Shown here in pieces: positions 50,203 through 58,596 of a DNA stretch of 64,000 nucleotides. Source of the DNA: Bordetella parapertussis (GTDB lineage Bacteria > Pseudomonadota > Gammaproteobacteria > Burkholderiales > SG8-41); NCBI GenBank assembly GCA_945861275.1, contig CAMATZ010000027.1, forward strand, positions 1 through 64,000, in the 5' to 3' direction. A program made the position numbers and the translations under genes. The first letter of the stretch is position 1. The number at the start of each line of letters is the position of its first letter. The notes beneath the pieces were generated by a model. It was given only the letters and a program-made list of their open reading frames with translations. It ran no database searches and was not told the DNA's origin.

Positions 50203-50215
50203 ATCGCAGGAAAAT

Positions 50216-50395
50216 CATTCGCCACAGATTTCACAGATGAACACAGATTAAGACATGTCTCCCATGTCATTCCCGCGAAGGCGGGAATCCATAACACAGT
50301 GCCATAGGGTGCATCGTATGGATTCCCGCCTTCGCGGGAAGGACAGGTGGGTGTTGATCTCATCTGTGTTCATCTGTGTTAATCCGTGGCAAAAA
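50216..50395. repeat. Nested palindromic repeats
   Basis: An outer pair (GCCACAGATTTCACAGATG with CATCTGTGTTAATCCGTGGC) encloses an inner pair (GTCATTCCCGCGAAGGCGGG with CCCGCCTTCGCGGGAAGGAC). Outer and inner families also occur alone elsewhere, which suggests one inserted into the other. Confidence 0.8.
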
Positions 50396-50409
50396 AGGTT
50401 TTGAATTTG

Positions 50410-52053
50410 ATGACTGACAACAATCGCAAATATCCCGATCTGCATGACCACATAGCCGCGCTGAAAAAGGCCGGCTTGTTGCTGACAGTGGATCGACCGA
50501 TCGACAAGGATGCCGAGATGCATCCGCTGGTGCGCTGGCAGTACGTGGGTGGCATCGAGCACGGGGAACGCAAGGCGTTTTTGTTCACCCATGTCGTCGA
50601 TGGCCGTGGCCGCAAGTATAAATTTCCGGTGGTGGTGGGGGCGCTCGCCGCCAATCCGGCGGTGTATCTGACAGGCATGCAATGCGCCGCTGAGGACGTG
50701 CAAAAAAAATGGGATGAAGCCACTGCGCATCCGATTGCCCCGCGCATCGTCGGTAACGCGGCGTGTCAGGAAGTGATCATTGAGGGCGAAGGTTTGCAGG
50801 GGGAAGGCAACGGCCTCGACAGCATACCGATACCGATTTCCACGCCGGGCTTCGACAGCGCGCCGACGCTGACTGCAACCAATGTCATCACCAAAGACCC
50901 GGACAACGGCATCCAGAATCACGGGACCTATCGCGCGGCGTTGAAGGCCAGTGACCGGCTGGTGGTGCGTATGGCCACGCGCTCGGGCGGCGCGGGCGGC
51001 TACCGTCATTACCAGAAGCACCAGCAGCGCGGCGACAAGGAGATGCCGATTGCCATCGTGCTCGGTGCGCCGCCGTGCGTGGCGTATGTGGCGCCGATGA
51101 AACTGCCGATCGATGTCGATGAAATCGGTGTTGCCGGCGGCCTCGTGGGTGCGCCGATCAATGTCGTCAAAGCGCGCACCGTGGATTTGCTGGTGCCGGC
51201 AGAAGCCGAGATTGTGATCGAAGGTTTCATCGACACCGAATATCTAGAACCGGAAGGCCCGTTCGGCGAATCGCACGGCCATATCGCGCTGGAAGAATTC
51301 AATATGCCGATGCGCGTGACTGCGATCACGCACCGCAGGGACGCGGTGGTGGCCTCCTATCTGTCGCAAGTCACCCCCAGCGAATCGAGCGCGATCAAGC
51401 TGGTGTCGTACGAGCCGATGTTTCTGAACCATCTGCACAAGACGCTGGGCATACGTGGTGTCAAGCGCGTCAAACTGCATGAGCGGCTTACCGCGCTGCG
51501 GCGTATCATCATTCTGGTGATGGAGAAGAACACGCCGAAAACAGAAATCTGGCGCGCGCTGCAAGGCGCCAGCGCGTTTCGCGCCGACTGCGGCAAGATA
51601 TGCATTGCGGTGGATGAGGACATCGACCCGGAAAATTCCGACGCGATTTTCTGGGCGCTGGCGTTTCGCATGAATCCGCTGGACGATCTGCAGGTGGTCA
51701 ACTATCGCAGTCCCGGCCACGGCCCGGAGCGCGAGCATGAGGCCGAGCGTGAGGATGCCACGCTGCTGATGGACGCCACCAAAAAAGAAGAGTTGCCGCC
51801 GCTGGCGCTGCCTAAAAAAGAATACATGGAGCGCGCGGGTAAAATTTGGGACGAATTGGGTTTACCCAAACGCCGTGCGCAAGCGCCGTGGTTCAGCCCC
51901 GGCGATGGCGACTGGCTGCCGCAGTGGGATGAAGCGGCGAAGCGTGCAGTGGAAGGGCGTTATCTGGATAATGGCAAGATCAGCGAGAAGTTAAAGCGTA
52001 AGGGCATCAAACCGGAGACAGGCTTTCGGCCAGATGAGCTGCAGAGCAAATAA
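50410..52053 (+). CDS. UbiD-family prenyl-FMN decarboxylase
   Basis: A 547-residue UbiD-type decarboxylase that needs prenylated FMN made by UbiX. Recognisable are the N-terminal LHDHIAALKKAGLLLTVDRPID, the EPEGPFGESHGH block (about 277-288) with its catalytic glutamates, LVSYEPMFLNHLHKT, and the RALQGASAFRADCGKICIAVDED region. Such enzymes act on aromatic or alpha,beta-unsaturated acids in reversible carboxylation. ATG 50410 is used since the upstream codons belong to the repeat. No ubiX-like gene is in the window. It probably acts with the dehydrogenases upstream. Confidence 0.9.
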   Translation: MTDNNRKYPDLHDHIAALKKAGLLLTVDRPIDKDAEMHPLVRWQYVGGIEHGERKAFLFTHVVDGRGRKYKFPVVVGALAANPAVYLTGMQCAAEDVQKKWDEATAHPIAPRIVGNAACQEVIIEGEGLQGEGNGLDSIPIPISTPGFDSAPTLTATNVITKDPDNGIQNHGTYRAALKASDRLVVRMATRSGGAGGYRHYQKHQQRGDKEMPIAIVLGAPPCVAYVAPMKLPIDVDEIGVAGGLVGAPINVVKARTVDLLVPAEAEIVIEGFIDTEYLEPEGPFGESHGHIALEEFNMPMRVTAITHRRDAVVASYLSQVTPSESSAIKLVSYEPMFLNHLHKTLGIRGVKRVKLHERLTALRRIIILVMEKNTPKTEIWRALQGASAFRADCGKICIAVDEDIDPENSDAIFWALAFRMNPLDDLQVVNYRSPGHGPEREHEAEREDATLLMDATKKEELPPLALPKKEYMERAGKIWDELGLPKRRAQAPWFSPGDGDWLPQWDEAAKRAVEGRYLDNGKISEKLKRKGIKPETGFRPDELQSK

Positions 52054-52067
52054 CGGAAATACCTCCC

Positions 52068-52152
52068 GCTGTCATTCCCGCGCAGGCGGGAATCCATAAC
52101 ACAGTGCCACATGAGACACTGTATGGATTCCCGCCTGCGCGGGAATGACAGG
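52068..52152. repeat. ATTCCCGC palindromic repeat
   Basis: GTCATTCCCGCGCAGGCGGG and CCCGCCTGCGCGGGAATGAC are exact reverse complements over 20 bases, with CCATAACACAGT/ACTGTATGG as inner arms. It sits just before the UGSC-associated gene. Confidence 0.85.
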
Positions 52153-52167
52153 GAGAAAAATACTTTA

Positions 52168-53289
52168 ATGCAATTAGAGTGGCATGCCATGAACAGCCTA
52201 ACTGAGCCCCGCGAAGTTCAAGCCGAAGACCTCATCGAGTGGTATTACCAGCAAGGCTATTCCGATGGCCTGCCGCTGGTGCCACCCACGCCCGCGAAGA
52301 TCGACGCCATGGTCGCGGCACTCGGCGGCGATGCGTCGTTTAGAGAGTGCCGGGTGCCGCCGCGCTGGGGCAGCCTTACGCGCGAGGTGCTGGCGATCAA
52401 TATGGTGATGGCGGGCTGCCTGCCCGAATATGCAGCGATCGTGCGCGCCGCGATGCTGGCGCTGTGCGATGCGCCATTCAATCTCAACGGCGTGCAGGCC
52501 ACCACGCATATGGCGAGTCCGCTGTTGATCGTCAACGGCCCCGCGCGCAAGGCAGCAGGCATGAACGCGGGCTGCAATGTATTTGGTTCAGGGAACCGTG
52601 CGAACGCCACCATCGGCCGCGCGATCCGTTTGATGCTGCTTAATGTCGGTGGCGGCTGGCCCGGCGAACTCGACAAAAGCACGCTGGGGTCTCCCGCGAA
52701 ATACACCTACTGCATTGCCGAGAACGAAGAGGCCAGCCCGTTCGCGCCGTATCACGTCGAACATGGCTACAAGGCCGAAGACTCCACCGTGTTTGTGCTG
52801 GCCGCCGAGCCGCCGCACAGCATCACCAACCATTTCGCCAATGACGCCACGGGGATACTCGACAGCGTGTGCTCCGCAATGAGCACCATCTGCAACAACA
52901 ACGCGGTCTCGGCCGGGCACTGCGCGGTGGTGCTGGGTCCCGAGCATGCCGCAACAATCTCGAAATGCGGCTGGAAGCGGCACGATATCCGCCATTACCT
53001 GTGGGCGCATTCCGGCAACCGCTGGGGCGACCTCTACGGCAACGGCCGCTACGGCAAGATCCACAACCGCAGCCTGCCGCTGTGGTACAAGCGCGAGCCC
53101 GATGCGCGCACGCCGGTGGTGCCCAGCCCAGACAATATTCATCTATTCGTCGCCGGCGGTGAGGCCGGGCGCTTCTCCGCCTTCATCCCCGGCTGGGGGC
53201 ATATGTCAACGCCGGTGCTGCGCGCGCTTGATCCCGCTGCAGAGCCGGCGGGCGGGCCGGTGTGTCTGGATGGGACTTGCTATCTTTGA
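52168..53289 (+). CDS. Conserved UGSC-linked protein of unknown function
   Basis: A 373-residue soluble protein; ATG 52168 is chosen (GGAGA about 12 bases before), with ATG 52189 also possible. It opens EDLIEWYYQQGYSDGLPLVPPTPAKID and has a Cys-containing MNAGCNVFGSGNRANATIGRAIRL block, NNNAVSAGHCAVVLGPEHA and RHYLWAHSGNRWGDLYG. About eight cysteines are spread along the chain. I do not recognise the family, but it ends 21 bases before the UGSC selenoprotein gene and probably functions with it. Confidence 0.75.
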   Translation: MQLEWHAMNSLTEPREVQAEDLIEWYYQQGYSDGLPLVPPTPAKIDAMVAALGGDASFRECRVPPRWGSLTREVLAINMVMAGCLPEYAAIVRAAMLALCDAPFNLNGVQATTHMASPLLIVNGPARKAAGMNAGCNVFGSGNRANATIGRAIRLMLLNVGGGWPGELDKSTLGSPAKYTYCIAENEEASPFAPYHVEHGYKAEDSTVFVLAAEPPHSITNHFANDATGILDSVCSAMSTICNNNAVSAGHCAVVLGPEHAATISKCGWKRHDIRHYLWAHSGNRWGDLYGNGRYGKIHNRSLPLWYKREPDARTPVVPSPDNIHLFVAGGEAGRFSAFIPGWGHMSTPVLRALDPAAEPAGGPVCLDGTCYL

Positions 53290-53310
53290 TCTGATTTACG
53301 GAGGACTTAC

Positions 53311-53859
53311 ATGACCTTAACCCACCACCATTACGACCCGCGCGGCATAGTCGAAGCGGATACGCGAGCCGCAGCAGCGCGAGCGCCGGCACTCAAGGGG
53401 CTGCGCCTCGCCATCCTCGACAACACCAAATGGAACGGCGGAAAACTCCTGCGCGGAATTCAGGAGCAGCTATCCGCCGGCACCGGACTGTCCGCGGTCA
53501 ACTACTATCGCAAGCACAGTTTTTCCATGAATGCCGCGCCGGCATTGCTGGACGACATTGCCGCCAATAACGATATTGTAATTACCGCCATAGGCGACTG
53601 AGGTTCCTGCACGTCGTGCTGTATGCACGACACGGTCGAATTGGAAGGACGGGGCCTGCCCACGGCGTTGATAATCACCACAGAGTTTCAACTGGAGGCG
53701 CAGGTGCAACGCGATGCGCTGGGTATGACCGCACTCGACCCGGTGGTGATCCAACACCCTTTAAGTTCGCTGACCGACGACGAAATTTCTCAGCGCGCGG
53801 CGCAGGCGTTGCCGCAGATCAAGGCGGTGTGGCTGACCGGCAAGGCGAAAGGCGGTTAG
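53311..53859 (+). CDS. UGSC-motif selenoprotein
   Basis: Read through the TGA at 53599-53601, the frame gives 182 residues. The first 96 include LRLAILDNTKWNGGKLLRG and IVITAIGD; then U97-GSC-TSCCMHD, followed by TVELEGRGLPTALIITTEF and HPLSSLTDDEI. The GDxGSC motif with U at the first position defines the UGSC family, in which other members have Cys there. A 7-bp hairpin begins 12 bases after the TGA, as in bacterial SECIS elements. GGAGGAC-like ACGGAGGACTTAC precedes the ATG. It is a likely redox enzyme; its substrate is unknown. Confidence 0.88.
53599..53631 (+). promoter_or_regulatory. Candidate SECIS element of the UGSC gene
   Basis: TGA is followed by a GTCGTGC (53613-53619), TGTAT, GCACGAC (53625-53631) hairpin, in the window where SelB-binding SECIS hairpins lie in bacteria. 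Confidence 0.6.
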
Positions 53860-53860
53860 C

Positions 53861-54829
53861 TTGAGGCGGATGGGTCTTGCGTTAGTGGTGTTTCCGGGTG
53901 TGCTTGCTCAAGGCGTCTGCGCACAAAATTTCCCTGTTAAGCCGATCCGCATCATCGTCCCCTTCGCACCAGGCGGCGCCAACGATCTGGTGACACGGCT
54001 GGTCGCGCAAAAACTTGCCGCGGGCATCGGCCAGCCGGTGGTGGTCGAGAATCGCGGCGGCGCGGGCGGCACCATAGGCCTCGACATTTGTGCGAAAGCG
54101 CCGCCCGACGGCTATACGCTGGTGATGGCGCCGACCAGTGCGGTTGCGTTTGCACCCAGCCTGAACGCGAAATTATCGTATGACCCGGTGCGGGATTTTG
54201 CGCCGGTCACCAGTGTGTCGAGCGGACCGAATGTGCTGGTGGTGCATCCGTCGGTGCCTGCCGCAACGGTGACGGACTTCATCGCGCTCGCGCGCTCGAA
54301 AACCGGCAAGTTGAGTTACGCCTCGTCGGGCGCCACCAGCATGTCGGGCATGGCGGCGGAAATGTTCAAGGTGATGGCGGGCGTGGACATGGTGGGCGTG
54401 CCATACAAGGGCACGGGGCCGGCGATGACGGAACTCGTCGGCGGACAGGTGGATGTGATGATCGCCGACCTCGCGATTTCGCTGCCGCAGGTGAACGCGA
54501 AACGGCTGCGCGCGATTGCAGTCACCGGGCCAAAACGCTCAGCGCATGTGCCGCAGATTCCGACCGTTGCCGAAGCAGGCGTGCCGGGTTACACGCTGGT
54601 CAACTGGCGCGGTGTGCTCGCGCCAGCGGCGACACCGCGTGATATCGTAAACAAATTGAACCTTGAAGTAATCAAAACACTGCGCGCGCAAGACATCCGT
54701 GATTCCCTCGCCCGCGAGGGATATGAGCCTATCGGCGACACGCCGGAACAATTCGCCGCGCTGATCAAAGCGGAAGTGGCGCGCTACGCCAGGCTGATCA
54801 AGGCTGCGGGCATTTCCGGGCAGCCGTAG
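53861..54829 (+). CDS. Bug/TctC-family periplasmic solute-binding receptor
   Basis: A 322-residue receptor starting at TTG 53861 or ATG 53870, two bases after the UGSC stop, so translationally linked to it. The short signal peptide (LALVVFPGVLAQGVCAQ) precedes FPVKPIRIIVPFAPGGANDLVT, VVENRGGAGGTIGLDICAK, LSYDPVRDFAPV, GVPYKGTGPAM and YARLIKAAGISGQP. Co-transcription suggests it imports the substrate of the UbiD/UGSC pathway. Confidence 0.9.
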   Translation: MRRMGLALVVFPGVLAQGVCAQNFPVKPIRIIVPFAPGGANDLVTRLVAQKLAAGIGQPVVVENRGGAGGTIGLDICAKAPPDGYTLVMAPTSAVAFAPSLNAKLSYDPVRDFAPVTSVSSGPNVLVVHPSVPAATVTDFIALARSKTGKLSYASSGATSMSGMAAEMFKVMAGVDMVGVPYKGTGPAMTELVGGQVDVMIADLAISLPQVNAKRLRAIAVTGPKRSAHVPQIPTVAEAGVPGYTLVNWRGVLAPAATPRDIVNKLNLEVIKTLRAQDIRDSLAREGYEPIGDTPEQFAALIKAEVARYARLIKAAGISGQP

Positions 54830-54877
54830 CCTGTCAAGGCATTCAATTGCGGAGGACGCAGAGCACATCGGATCAAG

Positions 54878-54925
54878 AATGACGGCTTGGGTTTATCTGT
54901 GTTCATCTGTGTTAATCCGTGGCAA
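54878..54925. repeat. CATCTGTGTTAATCCGTGGCA repeat arm
   Basis: TATCTGTGTTCATCTGTG and TTAATCCGTGGCAAA match the right arm of the element at 50216-50395 without its left partner. Confidence 0.7.
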
Positions 54926-54954
54926 ATGTTCTTTTGAATTTTGTGAGTCTTCAA

Positions 54955-56022
54955 ATGCAAATCGAAAAACACCATGAAATCATCGCCCCTTACGCATGGA
55001 AGGGCGCCGAGCTCGAAAAATCCACTGACTGGATACGCCGTTTCAGCGCCGCTGAACTCGCAGAAATTGACGCGGCATTGCGCGGGGTACAGCGCAGAGG
55101 GCTGCAATGGCTGGACGTCACCCGCGACGATTTTCCGTTGCCGCAATTTGTCGCTGCGCTTGCAAAGATCGCGCGAGAGCTTGAAACCGGACGCGGCATC
55201 GTGTTGCTGCGCGGGTTGCCGCTGAGGTATACAGCGAATGAATTGCGTCTGGTGTATTGGGGCATCGGCGCGCATCTGGGCACTGCGGTTTCGCAGGGCG
55301 GGCGCGGCGAACTGCTGGGTCTTGTCGAAGACGAAGGCAAGGCGCTCGAGAAAACCAAAATACGCGGCTCGAAAACGTCGCGGCAATTGCCGTTCCACGG
55401 CGACCGTTGCGATGTGGTGGGCTTGCTGTGCGTGCGCAAAGCCCGCTCGGGCGGCATCAGCCGCATTGTCAGCGCAGCAGCGATTCATAACGAAGTGCTG
55501 CGCCGGCGACCCGATTTGATCGATGTGTTCTACGCCGACTGGTACAACAGCCGCCAGGGCGACGAACAGCCAGGTGAAGCGCGCGCCTATCCCAAGCCGA
55601 TATTCGGTTTTCGTGATGGCCATTTCACCGGCATGTTTTCACCGGCGTATATCAAGTTCGCACAGGATTATCCCGAAGTGCCAAGGCTCACGCCCGCGCA
55701 GAATGAAGCGCTCGATCTCTACGGCGACCTCTCCGAAGAACTCGCGCTCAACATGGAATTCGAGCCTGGCGATATTCAGTTACTCAACAATCATCTGACC
55801 TATCACGCGCGCACGCGCTACGATGACTTCGAGGAAAAAGAGAAAAAACGGTTGTTGCTGCGCCTGTGGCTGGCGGTGCCGGGCAGCCGTCCGCTGCCGC
55901 CGGGTTATGAGTTGTTGTTTGGCAGCATCGAAGCGGGTGCGACGCGCGGCGGCGTGGCGAGCAAGGAAGGCTGGCGCGACGTGAATGAGTTGCGTGCGCG
56001 GCAGCGTGCGGCGAAGGTGTAG
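54955..56022 (+). CDS. TauD/TfdA-fold Fe(II)/2-oxoglutarate oxygenase-like protein
   Basis: A 355-residue oxygenase-like protein; ATG 54955 (MQIEKHHEIIAPYAWKGAEL) lies in frame with 54919. The metal motif is LPFHGDRCDVVGLL (HxD about 155-157) and the distal His is in NNHLTYHARTRYDD near 285, with RLLLRLWLAVPG supplying the 2-oxoglutarate Arg. It is longer than TauD and has a proline-rich C-terminus (VPGSRPLPPGYELLFGS), as in gamma-butyrobetaine-hydroxylase-like or clavaminate-synthase-like members. It lies near the UGSC group but is separated by a repeat. Confidence 0.8.
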   Translation: MQIEKHHEIIAPYAWKGAELEKSTDWIRRFSAAELAEIDAALRGVQRRGLQWLDVTRDDFPLPQFVAALAKIARELETGRGIVLLRGLPLRYTANELRLVYWGIGAHLGTAVSQGGRGELLGLVEDEGKALEKTKIRGSKTSRQLPFHGDRCDVVGLLCVRKARSGGISRIVSAAAIHNEVLRRRPDLIDVFYADWYNSRQGDEQPGEARAYPKPIFGFRDGHFTGMFSPAYIKFAQDYPEVPRLTPAQNEALDLYGDLSEELALNMEFEPGDIQLLNNHLTYHARTRYDDFEEKEKKRLLLRLWLAVPGSRPLPPGYELLFGSIEAGATRGGVASKEGWRDVNELRARQRAAKV

Positions 56023-56061
56023 GCCGGAACGCGCAGACACAGCGTTTCACTCTTAACGTCC

Positions 56062-56141
56062 GTAGCGTGCGCTGTGCGCACGACAACTGTTGCCGGCATG
56101 GTGCATGGCGTGTGGTTGTTCGTGCGCACAGCGCACGCTAC
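56062..56141. repeat. 80-bp palindrome
   Basis: GTAGCGTGCGCTGTGCGCAC and GTGCGCACAGCGCACGCTAC form near-perfect 26-bp arms with about 27 bases between. A one-arm relative (GTAGCGTGCGCCATGCGCAC) lies at 63474-63496. The intergenic stretch 56023-56347 contains this and the repeat at 56192, and no gene. Confidence 0.8.
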
Positions 56142-56191
56142 AGACTTCGCGAAAATTATCCGGGATGCCGGGACAGCCAACCGCAAGAACA

Positions 56192-56274
56192 TTTCGACAG
56201 GATTAACAGGATGCACAGGATAAAACCTTCATCCGGGTCTATCCTGTTCATCCTGTCTACCGATGTTAAACAGG
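56192..56274. repeat. ACAGGATTAACAGGAT repeat, second copy
   Basis: GACAGGATTAACAGGATGCA and TATCCTGTTCATCCTGTC are imperfect inverted arms of the family found at 48085-48184. Confidence 0.75.
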
Positions 56275-56356
56275 TTCACACCGGCGTCGCGCTGCGTGTT
56301 GTGCGGAAAAGGTGAAATGAGGTGTAGTATCGAATCGCCGTCAATTGATGAATGGA

Positions 56357-56376
56357 TGTAAGTATATGTTTTTAAA
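56357..56376 (-). repeat. Dispersed motif, copy 8
   Basis: TTTAAAAACATATACTTACA on the minus strand, overlapping the candidate start of the TlpA-like selenoprotein (ATG 56366). Confidence 0.65.
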
Positions 56377-56929
56377 GAATAAATGTGTTTACTTGTGGAT
56401 GTTCATCGTGGCGCTGGGTGTGGCGGCATGTTTTGCTGCTGCGCACGCGGCCGAAGGTTTGTTTCCCAGTCCCACAGTGCTGGCTGCGCCGCCGAAACCC
56501 ACGACCATGCCGGTGTTTGATTTCGCCAATCTGCACGGAGGTGCGCTCAAGTCGTCGGAGATGAAGGGCAAGGTCATCGTCATCCGCTTCTGGGCAACCT
56601 GGTGAGACATCTGCCGAAGCGAAATGCCTTCCGTGCAGAAGGCACACAGGGAATACCCGGCGAAGGACGTGGTGGTGATGACGATTTCGTTGGACGGCGG
56701 TGACGGCCAGTCGGTTAAGAAGTTTCTCGATGAGCATCGCTACACCATGCCGTCGGCGCACGACCTGGGCATGGCTTATGGCCGGAAAATCGAAGCGCGC
56801 GGGGTACCGATGACGTATATTATCGACCGCAAGCAGAATATCGTTGCGCGCGGGTTGGGACCGCTTGCACTTGAGCGGCCCGATGTGAAGAAGTTGATTC
56901 AAACCCTCGTGGCCCAGCCACGAACCTAA
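56366..56929 (+). CDS. TlpA/thioredoxin-like selenoprotein (UxxC)
   Basis: A periplasmic or membrane-anchored thiol-redox protein. Starting at ATG 56366 (56348 is also possible) it has a signal/anchor (YLWMFIVALGVAACFAAAHA), then MPVFDFANLHGG and KVIVIRFWATW. The next codon is TGA (56603-56605, codon 80), followed by DICRSEMPSVQKA. Reading U gives WATW-U-DIC, the thioredoxin CxxC with selenocysteine first. The same frame runs on to 56929 with VVVMTISLDGG, VPMTYIIDRKQNIVARG and LERPDVKKLIQTL. A hairpin follows the TGA. It overlaps motif copy 8 and precedes the peroxiredoxin by 11 bases. Confidence 0.85.
56603..56644 (+). promoter_or_regulatory. Candidate SECIS element of the TlpA-like gene
   Basis: After TGA, TGCCTTC (56625-56631), loop CGTGCA and GAAGGCA (56638-56644) form a perfect 7-bp hairpin 19 bases downstream. 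Confidence 0.6.
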
Positions 56930-56940
56930 AGGAGGCAATA

Positions 56941-57492
56941 ATGTTTCTGAGAGTTTTGAAAACGCTACTGGCAGGTGCGGCGCTTATGCTTGCAGCCCAG
57001 TCCAGCTATGCATTGCAGGTGGGCGACAAGGCGCCGGATTTCTCGCTGCCTTCGACCAAGGGGGGCAACGTCCGGCTTAGCGATTTCGCCGGCAAGCAGT
57101 CGGTGGTGATTTTTACCTACATCGGCGCGTTCACCAAGACCTGAACGCAGGAAGCCCTCGGCTTTCAACTTGACCTTCCCAAGTTTGAAGCCGTAAACGC
57201 CCAGGTCCTGGGCGTCAGTGTGGACTTCCTCGATGCCAACCGCGCATGGGGCGAGAAGATGGGTGTCACTTATCCCATACTCTCCGATCTGCCGCGTGCC
57301 ATGTTGCGCGCCTATGATGCACTGTTCGACGATCCTGAAATGGCCAAGACCAATCGCATCAACGTTTACCTGCGCGCGCAGCGGGCATGGTATGTGATCG
57401 ACAAGCAAGGTATCGTGCGTTACATGAAGGTGGGCTCCACTTCGCTGATACCCAGCGATGAACTGATCGAAGTGGTCAAAAAATTCCAGTAA
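56941..57492 (+). CDS. Exported peroxiredoxin-like selenoprotein (PrxU type)
   Basis: A predicted periplasmic peroxidase. AAAGGAGGCAATA precedes the ATG. The signal peptide (LRVLKTLLAGAALMLAAQSSYA) leads to VGDKAPDFSLPSTKGGNVRL and SVVIFTYIGAFTKT; then TGA (57142-57144, codon 68) and TQEALGFQLDLPKF. In BCP/AhpC-type peroxiredoxins this position (TPGC-T-KEACGF) is the peroxidatic Cys, so U is the active residue. The frame continues to 57492 with LGVSVDFLDANRAWGEKMGVTYPIL and YVIDKQGIVRYMKVG. No second Cys is evident. It is adjacent to the UxxC protein, a plausible reductant. Confidence 0.86.
57142..57179 (+). promoter_or_regulatory. Candidate SECIS element of the peroxiredoxin gene
   Basis: After TGA, AAGCC (57152-57156), CTC, GGCTT (57160-57164) form a short hairpin; an alternative GGAAG/CTTCC pair (57150-57154, 57175-57179) encloses it. 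Weaker than the other two. Confidence 0.4.
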
Positions 57493-57514
57493 CCCTGCGA
57501 ACAGCAGTGCATTA

Positions 57515-57600
57515 CCGCAAAGCCGCAAAGGCGCGAAGAACAGCTGCAAAGAAAACCTGATTTAGATTTTCTTTGCGCCTTCGCGCCTTTGCGGTGGGTT
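57515..57600. terminator. Bidirectional palindrome between convergent genes
   Basis: CCGCAAAGGCGCGAAG (57523-57538) and CTTCGCGCCTTTGCGG (57579-57594) match over 16 bases, with CAAAGAAAA/TTTTCTTTG inside. It lies between the peroxiredoxin and the convergent receptor and may end both transcripts. It also resembles a dispersed repeat. Confidence 0.65.
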
Positions 57601-57609
57601 TTTCGCGGT

Positions 57610-58596
57610 TCAATCCACCCGCGCACCCGAGAGTTTGATCACATTCGCCCACTTGGTGATTTCGGATTTCACGTGCGCGGAAAATTGCTCGCGGGTGCTG
57701 CCCACCGGCACCACGCCTTCCTCTGTTAGCCGTTGTCTGATATCGGCGCTGTGCATGATTTTTACAATCTGTGCATTGAGCAGATTGAGTATGTCGGGCG
57801 GCGTCCCCGCCGGCGCGAACAGCCCGTACCACTGGCTCGATTCGTAACCTTTCAATCCCGCTTCGGCGACGGTAGGCAGATTGGGCATCACCGGCAGCCG
57901 TTCGCGGCTGGTGACCGCCAATGCACGAAGGCGCGCGGTCTTGATGTGCGGTCCGGCGTTGATCGCGGGCAAAAACATGATCATCGCTTCACCGCCCATC
58001 AGTCCGATCATCGCGGGGCCGGAGCCGCGATAGGGAATATGCACCATCTTCACGCCTGCCATCACATTGAAAAGTTCGCCCGCAAGATGCGGCGTGCTGC
58101 CGCTGCCCGAACCCGCGAACGTGATTTCGCCGGGCTTTGCCTTGGCCAGCGCGATCAGTTCGTTAACCGATTTCGCCGGCAGAGACGGATGCGCCACCAG
58201 CACATTGGGCCCGAAAGCAATCAGGCTGATGGCCTCGAAATCGCGTATCGGGTCGTAGGGCGCTTTGCGATAAAGGCTGGGCGAGGTCACGAAGTTCGCG
58301 CCGTTCACCATCAGCGTGTAGCCGTCCTTGGCGGACTTTGCGACCAACTCGCTGCCGATCATGCCGTTGGCGCCGCCACGATTTTCAACCACGAAGGTGC
58401 GGCCGAGATTTTCGGAGAGCCGTGCCGCAGCGAGCCGGCCCAGGCTGTCGACGCCGCCGCCAGCGGGAAAGGGGACGACTATTCGTACGGGGTTGGCTGG
58501 GTACGACTGAGCGTGGGCGAATGAGAAGGGCAAAACTATTGAAACCACAGATGAACACAGATGAACACAGATAAGTTCAATACCCCACACCGTCAT
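57610..58596 (-). CDS. Bug/TctC-family receptor with a repeat-derived start
   Basis: The receptor body is clear (YPANPVRIVVPFPAGGGVD, VVENRGGANGMIGSELVAK, APYDPIRDFEAI, HIPYRGSGPAM, EITKWANVIKLSGARVD). Its N-terminus is not: the nearest ATG (58596) and all codons up to VVSIVLPFSFAHAQ are written in dispersed repeats (CACAGATGAACACAGAT and ATTCTGGCGCAGG families). MTVWGIELICVHLCSSVVSIVLPFSFAHA would still work as a signal peptide. A GTG within it is an alternative start. No ribosome site is seen. It may be an expressed gene with a rebuilt 5-prime end or one silenced by insertion. Confidence 0.75.
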   Translation of the reverse strand: MTVWGIELICVHLCSSVVSIVLPFSFAHAQSYPANPVRIVVPFPAGGGVDSLGRLAAARLSENLGRTFVVENRGGANGMIGSELVAKSAKDGYTLMVNGANFVTSPSLYRKAPYDPIRDFEAISLIAFGPNVLVAHPSLPAKSVNELIALAKAKPGEITFAGSGSGSTPHLAGELFNVMAGVKMVHIPYRGSGPAMIGLMGGEAMIMFLPAINAGPHIKTARLRALAVTSRERLPVMPNLPTVAEAGLKGYESSQWYGLFAPAGTPPDILNLLNAQIVKIMHSADIRQRLTEEGVVPVGSTREQFSAHVKSEITKWANVIKLSGARVD

